Source: Spirosoma fluviale
Lineage (GTDB): Bacteria; Bacteroidota; Bacteroidia; Cytophagales; Spirosomataceae
NCBI GenBank assembly: GCA_945901025.1
Contig: CAMDJW010000004.1
Coordinates: 1 to 64,000 of the forward strand
Length of the DNA stretch: 64,000 nucleotides
Direction: 5' to 3'
Part shown: positions 45,723 through 55,024 of the stretch, piece after piece
Layout of the letters: every line of letters starts with the position of its first letter
Numbering within the stretch: the stretch's first letter is position 1
Notes under the pieces: generated by a model
Database searches by the model: none
What the model was told of the DNA's origin: nothing
Seen by the model: the letters and a program-made list of their open reading frames with translations, nothing else
Translations under genes and position numbers: made by a program

Positions 45723-46958
45723 ATGGCTTTAAATTGGATTTGGTTTTTGTTTTTTGTTGTCGCTTTTGTCGTAGCTATTATCCAATTTATATTTTTTGGT
45801 AACACGGACATTTTCAAAATTCTTGTCGACGGCATGTTTGATTCTGCCGAAATGGCTGTGATGAAAATAGCTCTTCCGCTTGCCGGAGTCATGACCTTTT
45901 TTATGGGGATTTTGCAAATAGGTGAAAAAGCGGGAGCCATTCATTTTTTAGCCCGTCGAATTAAGCCCTTTTTCACCCGACTTTTTCCCGAAATACCACA
46001 AGATCATCCCGTTCATGGCCAAATGATCATGAACTTTTCGGCTAATTTATTGGGCCTCGATAATGCCGCGACACCCTTTGGACTTAAAGCTATGCAGGGA
46101 CTTCAAGAAATAAATCCAGTCAAGGAAACGGCATCTAATGCCCAAATTATGTTTTTGGTTTTGCATAGCGCGGGACCTGTTTTGATTCCATTAAGCATCA
46201 TGGCACAGCGCGCTATTTATGGTGCCCAGGATGCATCTGACGTCTTTATTCCCTGCTTGATGGCAACCTATGCCACCACAATGACAGGTTTGATCATTGT
46301 TTCCATCAAACAAAAAATTAAGCTTTTTGAGCCCGTGTTATTTGCTTGGATCTCCGGCCTAACTTTATTTTTGGGAGGGATATTATGGTACTTTAGCCAG
46401 TTGCCAAAAGAGTCCATCGAGATTCAATCTAAAGTCTTTAGCAATGGTATATTATTTCTACTCATCTTCTCATTTATTGCGGCCGCCTTTCGGAAAAAGA
46501 TTGACATTTTTGGAACGTTTGTCGAGGGCGCTAAAGGAGGTTTTGAAACCTCCGTTAAAATTATTCCTTACCTAGTAGGTATGTTGGTCGCCATCTCTTG
46601 CCTCCGCAATTCGGGTGCACTCGGATTTGTCGTGGATGGAATGAAGTGGCTTGTTGCACAAACTAGCCTAGACAATCGCTTTACCGATGCGATGCCCACA
46701 GCCCTTTTGCATCCCATCAGCGGAAGCGGATCGCGCGCCATGATGATCGATACGATGAAAACTTTTGGTCCAGATTCGTTTGTAGGTAGACTTGCCTGTG
46801 TTTTTCAAGGATCTGCTGAAACAATCTTGTATGTGGTAGCGCTTTATTTCGGCTCGGTCCAAGTAAAAAACATTCGCTATACGCTGTGGGCTGGCTTATT
46901 TGCAGACCTTGTTGGAATCATTACAGCCGTGGGTGTGAGTTACCTGTTTTTTGGGTAA
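45723..46958 (+). CDS. SpmA-SpmB fusion membrane protein (nucleoside-recognition domain)
   Basis: A 411-residue polytopic membrane protein joining spore-maturation-protein-A-like (first half, GLDNAATPFGLKAMQGLQE) and B-like (second half, PTALLHPISGSGSRAMMIDT) domains, both of the Gate/nucleoside-recognition type. In Bacteroidota the two are commonly fused and unrelated to sporulation. The transported or sensed molecule is unknown. It is divergent from the dipeptidase gene, with 55 bases between the starts. Confidence 0.88.
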   Translation: MALNWIWFLFFVVAFVVAIIQFIFFGNTDIFKILVDGMFDSAEMAVMKIALPLAGVMTFFMGILQIGEKAGAIHFLARRIKPFFTRLFPEIPQDHPVHGQMIMNFSANLLGLDNAATPFGLKAMQGLQEINPVKETASNAQIMFLVLHSAGPVLIPLSIMAQRAIYGAQDASDVFIPCLMATYATTMTGLIIVSIKQKIKLFEPVLFAWISGLTLFLGGILWYFSQLPKESIEIQSKVFSNGILFLLIFSFIAAAFRKKIDIFGTFVEGAKGGFETSVKIIPYLVGMLVAISCLRNSGALGFVVDGMKWLVAQTSLDNRFTDAMPTALLHPISGSGSRAMMIDTMKTFGPDSFVGRLACVFQGSAETILYVVALYFGSVQVKNIRYTLWAGLFADLVGIITAVGVSYLFFG

Positions 46959-46961
46959 TTG

Positions 46962-48425
46962 TTACTGAAGAGGAACCGATAGGGTGAAGTTGGCCCCCAC
47001 TAAATCTTTTTTCCAAGACCCTAGATCGGCGCCTACATTAGCTGATAAAAATGCCTCTTGGCCAAAGACAAAAATTTGGCGCTTCCATTGAAGGCCTACA
47101 GCAATTTGCTTTTTAACGGGAATATATTCCGAACCAAAATTTCCATGTGAATTAGTCAAACTCCCCCTAAACATAAGGTGATTTTCTCCAATCAAAGCCT
47201 CAGCTCCTATATAAAAAGTTTCTACTCGATTGTTATCAAAATAAACATCTTTAGAAGCATTTAAATCCGTTTCATTATCTAAGGTCATCAAAGGGGTTCC
47301 CATGCCCTTGCCCAAATAAGTCCAACCCTCCCGATAAACACCATTATTCTGATAATTATCAAAGCCACGAATATTATTTGTATATCCAAATGTGGTTCCT
47401 CCTTGAGAAGTAGAATTAAAATACTCCAGGACTATTTTCAATAAACCTGTTTTGCGCTTAGTGTGATAAGAAATACCATGTAAGCCATCGGTTATATTGT
47501 TGCCATAATATAAAGATCCGTCTTCATAATAACTTTGTCTGTAAAAAAACAATTTACCTAGTCTGCCATCGATTTCCATGCCAACATCGACCGTTCCCAA
47601 GTGATTTCCCAGTCGATTCCAGCCGTCGTTGACTCCATATTTCGCAGTGTCACCTTCCGTTGCCATCGACTTCGCTAATACAACATACACATAATCCCTC
47701 AGGCCTGAAGCCACTTTTCCTTTATTGCTATACTCATTTTTGGGATCTGGAAATTTCAACGTTCCCCCCCACTGAACTTGGTGTGTAAAGCCTCCGTAAA
47801 ATTTAATCTTGGCATTTGGCTTTCCTATGCGGCCATAAAAAGACTTTTGATGTAAAAAAATATGATCTACATCGGATCGTTTATTATCAAAAAGACCGTG
47901 GACAAAATTGCCCTTAAAGCCCAAATACCCTCCTAAAAAATCAGGATGCCAATATTCATTCACAACTATTTCTAGTTTAGGTATCGGTAATGCATTTCCA
48001 GAATAGACAAAAGAACCCGAACTTAAAGTCGAGTCCATCAGCCCTTGAATGTACTTTTTCCTTCCTGCTGATAATTCGAATATTCCCCACTTGCCTTTTA
48101 AATAGGCCTCTTGGACCAATAAATCGGCTTGGGTGTCCCCTAGATTTAACCTAGCCGAGGCCCCAAAACCCCAATCCATCTTTTTTCCCTTTCGATATTC
48201 CACATAAGTAGAACCCCCAACATTAATATAGTTCTCTTCCCTCGGAACAGCGCCAAACTGATTTGCCCGCAACCAAAAAGGGGTGTAATTACTGGATGAA
48301 AAGCCGCCACCAAAAGAGAAAGTCGACGTAGTTGCCCTTTGACCCAAAGACGAAAAACACAAAATAGAAAGGATCGCAAAAACGCCCACAACCATTACCA
48401 CATTACTTTTCGCTTTTTGAAACAT
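46962..48425 (-). CDS. Capsule assembly Wzi family outer-membrane protein
   Basis: A 487-residue predicted outer-membrane beta-barrel with a signal peptide (ending SLGQ). The opening SSSNYTPFWLRANQFGAVP and the following strand-rich sequence match the Wzi family, which binds capsule at the cell surface in enterobacteria and is common in Bacteroidota polysaccharide loci. It lies 34 bases after the UpxY-like gene and probably ends that operon. Confidence 0.88.
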   Translation of the reverse strand: MFQKAKSNVVMVVGVFAILSILCFSSLGQRATTSTFSFGGGFSSSNYTPFWLRANQFGAVPREENYINVGGSTYVEYRKGKKMDWGFGASARLNLGDTQADLLVQEAYLKGKWGIFELSAGRKKYIQGLMDSTLSSGSFVYSGNALPIPKLEIVVNEYWHPDFLGGYLGFKGNFVHGLFDNKRSDVDHIFLHQKSFYGRIGKPNAKIKFYGGFTHQVQWGGTLKFPDPKNEYSNKGKVASGLRDYVYVVLAKSMATEGDTAKYGVNDGWNRLGNHLGTVDVGMEIDGRLGKLFFYRQSYYEDGSLYYGNNITDGLHGISYHTKRKTGLLKIVLEYFNSTSQGGTTFGYTNNIRGFDNYQNNGVYREGWTYLGKGMGTPLMTLDNETDLNASKDVYFDNNRVETFYIGAEALIGENHLMFRGSLTNSHGNFGSEYIPVKKQIAVGLQWKRQIFVFGQEAFLSANVGADLGSWKKDLVGANFTLSVPLQ

Positions 48426-48459
48426 TCCTTTTATTAAAAAATCAAATATATAAAATTAA

Positions 48460-48936
48460 TCAATGATTTAAATTAGCCACCACCTCAAATCCTAAACTAT
48501 CAATACGCAAACGAACCTCGTTCTTGTTTTTTAATCCCATCACTTCGGCTGTCTGACCTTTAAGCGGACCCGTGTCAATCGTAATGAAATCACCTACTTT
48601 TACCGCAGTGTCCCCTATAACGGAAACCTCCATATGATCCGATAAAAATTGTCGGATTGCCAAAATTTCCGCATCCTGCACCACCGCTGGTTTATGCAAC
48701 CAATACACAAAATTAACCACACCAAACGTTTTTCTGACCGCTGCCCCCTGAGTGACTAAATCAATATTCACAAAAACATAGGAGCGGAACAATACCTCTT
48801 CCACAATCTTTTTGCGGTCCGACCACTGCTTTTTGCGCTTCGTTACTGGGCAATAACTCTCAATTCCTACTTCTTCCAATCTCAAGGAAACCTTTTTCTC
48901 CATCCGAGATTTTGTATATACCGCGTACCAAGCCAT
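48460..48936 (-). CDS. NusG-family antiterminator, UpxY-like
   Basis: A 158-residue NusG paralogue. The NGN domain starts MAWYAVYTKSRMEKKV and continues to YVFVNIDLV; a KOW motif follows in VGDFITIDTGPLKGQTAEVMG. UpxY/LoaP-type paralogues relieve premature termination in long polysaccharide operons. Here it sits between a UDP-sugar dehydrogenase and wzi rather than first in the operon, with gaps of 11 and 34 bases. Confidence 0.9.
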   Translation of the reverse strand: MAWYAVYTKSRMEKKVSLRLEEVGIESYCPVTKRKKQWSDRKKIVEEVLFRSYVFVNIDLVTQGAAVRKTFGVVNFVYWLHKPAVVQDAEILAIRQFLSDHMEVSVIGDTAVKVGDFITIDTGPLKGQTAEVMGLKNKNEVRLRIDSLGFEVVANLNH

Positions 48937-48947
48937 CTATTCTTAAT

Positions 48948-50201
48948 TTATAACCTTGCGTCTACCAAAGCTCTATCCAATACTGATTTAATATCAAAAA
49001 TAATTCCATTTTCGGCCTTCAGGCTCACAAAAGGCAAATTTAAAAACTCCTGGTGTGCCACCGTTAACACAATTGCATCATAGGTAGTCGCCAATTCAGA
49101 AACCAAATCAATGCCATGCTCTTTTTTGACTTCCGCTTTATTGGCCCAAGGATCATATACATCCACTTCCATTCCAAAATCCGTCAACTCGCGATAAATA
49201 TCGACAACACGCGAATTTCGAATATCGGGACAGTTTTCTTTAAAGGTAATACCCAACATCAAGGTCTTCGCCCCACCGATTTTTTTCCCTTTTTGGATTA
49301 ACAACTTGACTAATTTATTGGCCACAAACAGTCCCATATTGTCATTAACCCTCCGGCCCGATAAAATAACCTGTGGATAATAACCCAAGCTTTCCGATTT
49401 ATGAAGCAAATAATACGGATCCACTCCGATGCAATGACCACCCACCAATCCGGGTTTAAAATTTAAAAAATTCCATTTGGTCCCAGCAGCCTCTAACACT
49501 TCAGATGTGTCGATGCCCATGCGATCAAATATTAAGGCCAACTCATTCACAAAGGAAATATTGACATCTCGCTGTGCGTTTTCAATCGCCTTACTCGCTT
49601 CAGCCACTTTAATCGATGACGCCTTGTGGGTACCCGCCACAATAATCGATCGGTATAACTGATCCACCCAATCTGCTATTTCAGGCGTAGATCCTGAAGT
49701 AACTTTTTTAATTTTCGTTAATGTATTTACCTTGTCGCCCGGATTAATTCGCTCAGGCGAATAACCACAAAAGAAATCCTCGTTAAATTTTAATCCTGAT
49801 TGCTTCTCTAACACCGGCACACAATCTTCTTCCGTACAACCCGGATAAACCGTTGATTCGTAAATCACCACATCACCTTTTTTTAAAACATGACCTATCA
49901 TTTCTGATGCCTTTAACAAAGGCCCTAGATCAGGTTTTTTAAAATGGTCAATGGGAGTCGGAACTGTCACAATGAACGTATTACAAGCCGATAAATCGAT
50001 TAATTCAGACGAAAATTTTAAGTGAGACGACGTCTTTAATTGGGCATCGCTTACCTCTTGCGTACGGTCATATCCCCGATGCAATTCGGAAATACGCGTT
50101 GCATCGATGTCAAAACCCAGCGTAGGATATTGTTTTCCAAATTCCACTGCCAACGGAAAGCCCACGTAGCCCAAACCTATAATTGCAATGGATGGATTCA
50201 T
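48948..50201 (-). CDS. UDP-N-acetylhexosamine (or UDP-glucose type) 6-dehydrogenase
   Basis: A 417-residue nucleotide-sugar dehydrogenase. The NAD-binding start [20 protein letters not shown], the catalytic cysteine in [12 protein letters not shown], and C-terminal [20 protein letters not shown] are family landmarks. The TviB/WbpO-like form, which oxidises UDP-GalNAc or UDP-GlcNAc to the uronate, is the best guess. It supplies uronic acid for capsule or O-antigen. It begins 2 bases after gmd ends. Confidence 0.93.
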   Translation of the reverse strand: MNPSIAIIGLGYVGFPLAVEFGKQYPTLGFDIDATRISELHRGYDRTQEVSDAQLKTSSHLKFSSELIDLSACNTFIVTVPTPIDHFKKPDLGPLLKASEMIGHVLKKGDVVIYESTVYPGCTEEDCVPVLEKQSGLKFNEDFFCGYSPERINPGDKVNTLTKIKKVTSGSTPEIADWVDQLYRSIIVAGTHKASSIKVAEASKAIENAQRDVNISFVNELALIFDRMGIDTSEVLEAAGTKWNFLNFKPGLVGGHCIGVDPYYLLHKSESLGYYPQVILSGRRVNDNMGLFVANKLVKLLIQKGKKIGGAKTLMLGITFKENCPDIRNSRVVDIYRELTDFGMEVDVYDPWANKAEVKKEHGIDLVSELATTYDAIVLTVAHQEFLNLPFVSLKAENGIIFDIKSVLDRALVDARL

Positions 50202-50203
50202 CT

Positions 50204-51280
50204 CTATTTGGTAAATAATTTGACGTCCGAAGCCATCATGTCTTTCACTAAAGCCGAAAGGTCATATTTTAAGGTCCAACCTAATTGTGTTTTCGCTTTT
50301 GTTGGATCTCCGATCAACAATTCCACTTCTGTAGGACGGAAATAACGCGGATCAACGGCCAAAACTTCCTTGCCTATGGCCACTTGGTAAAGCGGGTTAT
50401 TGCACTTTGAAACCTGAGCAATTTCATTCACGCCTTCTCCACTAAACTGAACTTCTATACCCACTTCCGCAAATGCCATTTTGATAAAATCACGAACCGT
50501 AGTCGTAATACCTGTCGCAATGACAAAGTCCTCTGGCTTTTCTTGTTGTAAAATTAACCACATCGCCTCCACATAATCTTTGGCATGACCCCAATCGCGC
50601 TTTGCGTCTAAATTACCTAAGTAAATTTTATCTTGTTGGCCCAACGCAATCTGAGAAACCCCTCGCGTAATTTTACGTGTCACAAAAGTCTCCCCGCGCA
50701 ATGGCGACTCATGATTAAATAATATTCCATTCACCGCAAACATATCGTAAGCCTCTCGGTAATTAACCGTGATCCAATAGCCATACATTTTAGCTACCGC
50801 ATAGGGAGAGCGAGGATAAAAAGGCGTTTTTTCTGATTGTGGAACTTCTTGAACTAAGCCATATAATTCAGACGTAGACGCCTGATAAATCTTTGTCTTT
50901 TTCGTTAGGCCCAACAAACGAACGGCCTCTAAAATACGAAGCGTTCCTATTCCATCTACTTGAGCCGTGTATTCTGGCTCATCAAAAGAAACCTTCACGT
51001 GGGACATCGCACCCAAATTATAAATCTCATCCGGTTGCACATCTTGAATAATGCGAATGATATTCGTAGAATCACTTAAGTCGCCGTAATGCAGGTGAAA
51101 ATTGGAAGAATCCACATGGGGATCTTCGTAAATATGATCTACTCTTCCTGTATTGATCAAAGAGCTTCTACGCTTAATCCCGTGAACCACGTACCCTTTG
51201 GACAATAATAATTCCGCTAAATATGCACCGTCTTGCCCTGTAATACCTGTAACCAGTGCTATTTTTTGTTTTTGAGACAT
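50204..51280 (-). CDS. gmd: GDP-mannose 4,6-dehydratase
   Basis: A 358-residue short-chain dehydrogenase. The NADP-binding motif [18 protein letters not shown], catalytic [14 protein letters not shown], and [10 protein letters not shown] (Tyr and Lys) identify Gmd, which makes GDP-4-keto-6-deoxymannose for fucose or related 6-deoxy sugars. [16 protein letters not shown] is also typical. It heads the gmd-dehydrogenase-UpxY-Wzi run. No GDP-fucose synthase lies next to it. Confidence 0.95.
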   Translation of the reverse strand: MSQKQKIALVTGITGQDGAYLAELLLSKGYVVHGIKRRSSLINTGRVDHIYEDPHVDSSNFHLHYGDLSDSTNIIRIIQDVQPDEIYNLGAMSHVKVSFDEPEYTAQVDGIGTLRILEAVRLLGLTKKTKIYQASTSELYGLVQEVPQSEKTPFYPRSPYAVAKMYGYWITVNYREAYDMFAVNGILFNHESPLRGETFVTRKITRGVSQIALGQQDKIYLGNLDAKRDWGHAKDYVEAMWLILQQEKPEDFVIATGITTTVRDFIKMAFAEVGIEVQFSGEGVNEIAQVSKCNNPLYQVAIGKEVLAVDPRYFRPTEVELLIGDPTKAKTQLGWTLKYDLSALVKDMMASDVKLFTK

Positions 51281-51400
51281 ATAAAATCAATTTTAAGCGG
51301 CCACCCTAAGCAACCGCCTCTAGTTATAAGGGGCAAAATTACAAAAATTCAGGAGAGCGACACAATCAAATTTATTTATTGGCCGTCCTTCGTTTAGATT

Positions 51401-53176
51401 TTATTTATACAAATCTAAAATGGCTGCCTCATGTTTCGCATAAATTTGCTTCCGCTTTAATTTTAACGTAGGCGTAATCTCCCCGTCTGAAATGGTAAAC
51501 AAGCGTGGCAATAACACGAATTTCTTTACTTGCTCATATTTGGCTACAGAAGCCATCGTCATCAAAACCTCTTCTTCTAATTTGACCATGACTTTTTTGT
51601 TGGCAATCATATCTTCCGGCGAATTTGCATTAATTTCTTGTTGCTTACACCAAACGCCCAAAGCCGTAAATTCTGGAATAATCAACGCCGATGGGAATTT
51701 TTGTCCTTCGCCCGTTACCATGCATTGTTCGATAAAGGATGATTCCTTTAATTTATTTTCGACCAATTGAGGCGCGACGTATTTGCCGCCCGATGTTTTG
51801 AAAATCTCTTTCTTGCGATCGGTTATTTTTAAATATTTGCCATCCACAAAAATACCGATATCCCCCGTATGGAACCAACCTTCCTTATCAATCGCCTCGG
51901 CTGTTGCCTCCGGATTTTTATAATATCCTGGCATGATCGAATCTCCTTTGGCTAAAATCTCGCCATCCTCGGCAATTTTAACTTCCACACAATCTAAAAC
52001 AGAACCTACACAACCCACCTGAAAATCGGGTGGATTTACTTTCGAAATCGATATAATAGGTGAAGTTTCTGTTAAGCCATAGCCCTCCGAAATGGGGATT
52101 CCAGCAGCCCAAAATACTCGAGATAAACGTGGCTGTAAAGCGGCAGATCCCGAAGCGATTAACCTCACGCGGCCGCCCAAGGCCTCCTTCCATTTGCTAA
52201 AAATCAATTTTCGATAAAGTGCGAGCTTTAGCGAGTCGATAAGCCCCAATTTTTTCATCGGGTCATAGCTTAAGCCAAATTCAATCGCTCCGAAAAACAA
52301 GGTTCTTTTAATCCCCGTAAGCTCGTTGCCCTTTGCCATGATTTTATCATAAATCTTTTCTAATAATCGGGGCACCGAAGTAAACATGTTCGGTTTAACT
52401 TCCCTGATATTATCTGCAATGGTTTCCATGCTCTCAGCATAGTAGGTTGATGTGCGATAAAACAAATAAACATAGATCGTCGTGCGCTCATAAATATGAC
52501 ACAGAGGTAAAAAGCTTAAGGTTCTATCGCCATCCATTAAGCCAAAATAATTTCCACGATCCGTTGATTTTATGTTGCTGATAATATTGTGATGTGTCAA
52601 CATAACCCCCTTCGGACGCCCGGTTGTTCCTGATGTATAGATTAGGGTCAATAAATCTTCCGGCTTAACCGCATCCATCAGTTTTTGTAAAACGGCCGCA
52701 TCTTTTCCCTCGCCCTTTTCTTTAACAATAGACCAAGATTTGGCATCTTCTACTGGATCAAACGTAAAAATTTCTTTCACGCCTTTGTTTTTCTTCGAAG
52801 CCTCCTTTGCTTTAAAATACAAGTCTTCGCCCTCAACAAACACAAATTTTACTTCGGCATTTTCAAAAATAAATTCGTAATCTTCAATCGTGATGGTGGG
52901 ATAGATGGGTACCGTTACGCCCCCAATAATTTGTGTGGCAAAATCAACAAAATTCCAATGTGGCCTATTTCCCGAAATAATAGCGACTTTTTCTCCGGGT
53001 TTTAAACCCAATTCCAACAAGCCTAAGGCTATCGTTTGAATGTTTTCAAGTGTTTCCGCACTGGAATATTTTCTCCATTCTCCGTCTCGTTTTTGACAAA
53101 ATAAATCAGGAATTTGATGCGTTTCCAGGGGTTTTAACAAATCGAAAACCCTCGTTAAGCTATGGTTTGTTGACAT
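51401..53176 (-). CDS. Long-chain fatty-acid-CoA ligase (AMP-forming)
   Basis: A 591-residue AMP-binding enzyme. The motif LIYTSGTTGRPKGVMLTH, the EGYGLTETSP motif and GWFHTGDIG then ITDRKKEIFKTSGGKYV are intact. The length and FadD15-like layout fit a long-chain acyl-CoA synthetase used for fatty-acid activation. It is a single gene between the polysaccharide genes and the TPR gene. Confidence 0.93.
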   Translation of the reverse strand: MSTNHSLTRVFDLLKPLETHQIPDLFCQKRDGEWRKYSSAETLENIQTIALGLLELGLKPGEKVAIISGNRPHWNFVDFATQIIGGVTVPIYPTITIEDYEFIFENAEVKFVFVEGEDLYFKAKEASKKNKGVKEIFTFDPVEDAKSWSIVKEKGEGKDAAVLQKLMDAVKPEDLLTLIYTSGTTGRPKGVMLTHHNIISNIKSTDRGNYFGLMDGDRTLSFLPLCHIYERTTIYVYLFYRTSTYYAESMETIADNIREVKPNMFTSVPRLLEKIYDKIMAKGNELTGIKRTLFFGAIEFGLSYDPMKKLGLIDSLKLALYRKLIFSKWKEALGGRVRLIASGSAALQPRLSRVFWAAGIPISEGYGLTETSPIISISKVNPPDFQVGCVGSVLDCVEVKIAEDGEILAKGDSIMPGYYKNPEATAEAIDKEGWFHTGDIGIFVDGKYLKITDRKKEIFKTSGGKYVAPQLVENKLKESSFIEQCMVTGEGQKFPSALIIPEFTALGVWCKQQEINANSPEDMIANKKVMVKLEEEVLMTMASVAKYEQVKKFVLLPRLFTISDGEITPTLKLKRKQIYAKHEAAILDLYK

Positions 53177-53237
53177 ATTTAAATAGTTTATAAATCAAAG
53201 TTAATGGTTTGAGCCGAACCAAAATAGTACTATTAAA

Positions 53238-54752
53238 TTATTTTTTTGCATTGTTAAGCATGGACCGCACATCACTTACATGCAAACTACTTGGATATTG
53301 TTTTATAAACAAAAGAAAGGGCTCAGTATTCGTCGAATCGGCCAACGTTAAATAATAAAACAACGCGTCGTCACCATAAATATCCTCGGGAAACTTTTTA
53401 AAAATCTCCCAATAGATTTCTTTTGCAAGCGCGTTATTACCTTTTTGTCTCGCCCGGGTTGCCCTAAGGTATAAAATATCATCTTGTAAGCTTTCCTGTT
53501 TATTTTCTGTTGTCAAGAGAACTAACAACGAATCCCCCTCCTCCCATCTTTTTTGATCATACATAAACTGGATATTGGCAAATTTTTTCAAGCCTACCTC
53601 CAAAGAATCTATCCCCGTATTATCCTCAATGAGTAGGCTTAATTCCAATGCATCGTTAGCAATTTCTCTTTGAGTCCCCTGTTTTAAAATGTCTGCGAGC
53701 TCTTTGGCTAATTCAAAATCGGCCGTATAAAAATACAGTTTAGCTGTTTTGATTTTTGCTTCATAAGCTAGCGGAGAATCTTTTACCTGCTTTTCAACTT
53801 GCGCGTACTGAATTAATGCGTCATACTTTTTGTTTTTATACGTTAAGATATCTCCAAGCTCAAGTTTCATTTGGGCCTGTAAATTCGCATCGCTTTGAGT
53901 TAACAAAATTCCTTTGTTTAAAACTAAATCTGCCGAATCTAATTGCTTTAGCTGATAAGCATACAATTTTGCTTCTTGCCAATATGAACTCATTGAGATT
54001 GCATTATCCCCTCGTTCGTCTCTTAATTTTTGATAAGCACCTATCAAACTCCTGACCTCGGCTATTTCAGGCTTTTCCTTTCTTAATACAACTTGCTCAC
54101 GAGCGGCAATGGACATTTGCTGCCAACGAGGCCTTTGATTAGAATTAGGATAAGCCTTGATTAAATAATCAAATATTTTACTGGCCAAAGACCATTGCTG
54201 ACTTTGAAAAATATACGACGCAAATTCCAACACGCGCCTACCTTGCTCATTTTTAAACCGCATATCCAAAGCCCTTCGCTGATACCAAGCCTTTTCCCAG
54301 TCTCCATTAAAAATATAAGTACTCACTAATAACTCGATTAAATTTGAATCATCAGGCAATTGTTGAATTTTTTGAATGAATAAACGCTCGACTTCTAAAA
54401 AAGGAATTTGTTCTTCATATAATCGATAAGCAAATTGCTGTGCTAATGATAGGTCCCCTGTTTTTAATAAGTTATCCACATTCTTTCCACATTCATCTAG
54501 CCATATTGATGCTAAATTATCCTCAATAAACATTTGGTACGAATAATTTGAAAATAAATCACCAGTATTTACATGATTATTGATAAATTCTTCCATTAAT
54601 TGTGAACGCTTTTTTTCGTTCTTTATTAATTGAATGGACTTGAATTCAGATTTTAATTTTTGATTGGAAGTAGAATCTTGACTATTAAAGTGATGATCAA
54701 ATCCGAAGGCTTGGTTAAAAATCAGACAGAAAATGAAACACTTTATCCACAT
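53238..54752 (-). CDS. TPR-repeat secreted protein
   Basis: A 504-residue protein with an N-terminal signal-like segment (CFIFCLIFNQAFG) followed by repeated helix pairs resembling tetratricopeptide repeats (for example DWEKAWYQRRALDMRF, AQMKLELGDILTYKNKKYDAL and NNALAKEIYWEIFKKFP). It is probably a periplasmic or outer-membrane scaffold protein. Its start codon overlaps the first DnaA box of the adjacent origin region. No specific partner can be named. Confidence 0.75.
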   Translation of the reverse strand: MWIKCFIFCLIFNQAFGFDHHFNSQDSTSNQKLKSEFKSIQLIKNEKKRSQLMEEFINNHVNTGDLFSNYSYQMFIEDNLASIWLDECGKNVDNLLKTGDLSLAQQFAYRLYEEQIPFLEVERLFIQKIQQLPDDSNLIELLVSTYIFNGDWEKAWYQRRALDMRFKNEQGRRVLEFASYIFQSQQWSLASKIFDYLIKAYPNSNQRPRWQQMSIAAREQVVLRKEKPEIAEVRSLIGAYQKLRDERGDNAISMSSYWQEAKLYAYQLKQLDSADLVLNKGILLTQSDANLQAQMKLELGDILTYKNKKYDALIQYAQVEKQVKDSPLAYEAKIKTAKLYFYTADFELAKELADILKQGTQREIANDALELSLLIEDNTGIDSLEVGLKKFANIQFMYDQKRWEEGDSLLVLLTTENKQESLQDDILYLRATRARQKGNNALAKEIYWEIFKKFPEDIYGDDALFYYLTLADSTNTEPFLLFIKQYPSSLHVSDVRSMLNNAKK

Positions 54753-55024
54753 AGTATAATTAAAAGAAATTAAAATTTAAATAGATCTTTTTTGTTCTTC
54801 ATTATTGTTCTCTGTGGATAAGTGTATAAGTTTTAAATAGGTTTGTAATTAGTAGATATTTAAACACTTAGCTTTTATAATTCTCGTTTTTCTATGTGGA
54901 CAAGTTTTCATTTGTGTGTGGATAAATAGGAACTTATCCACATGTTCGCCTTTCTTTTGTATTTATGCACAATCAGTTTTAATTTTTGTTGATAATATGT
55001 GTATAATTAAGGCGCTTATCCACA
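54743..55024. other. Probable chromosomal replication origin (oriC)
   Basis: 282 bases with five perfect DnaA boxes (TTATCCACA or its complement) at 54743, 54813, 54917, 54934 and 55016. Two one-mismatch boxes lie at 54895 (TGTGGACAA) and 54963 (TTATGCACA). An AT-rich section at about 54822-54893 could be the unwinding element. It lies between two minus-strand genes, 2.5 kb from the 3' end of mnmG and 4.4-6.3 kb from three parS sites. The clustering is far above chance. Confidence 0.85.
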
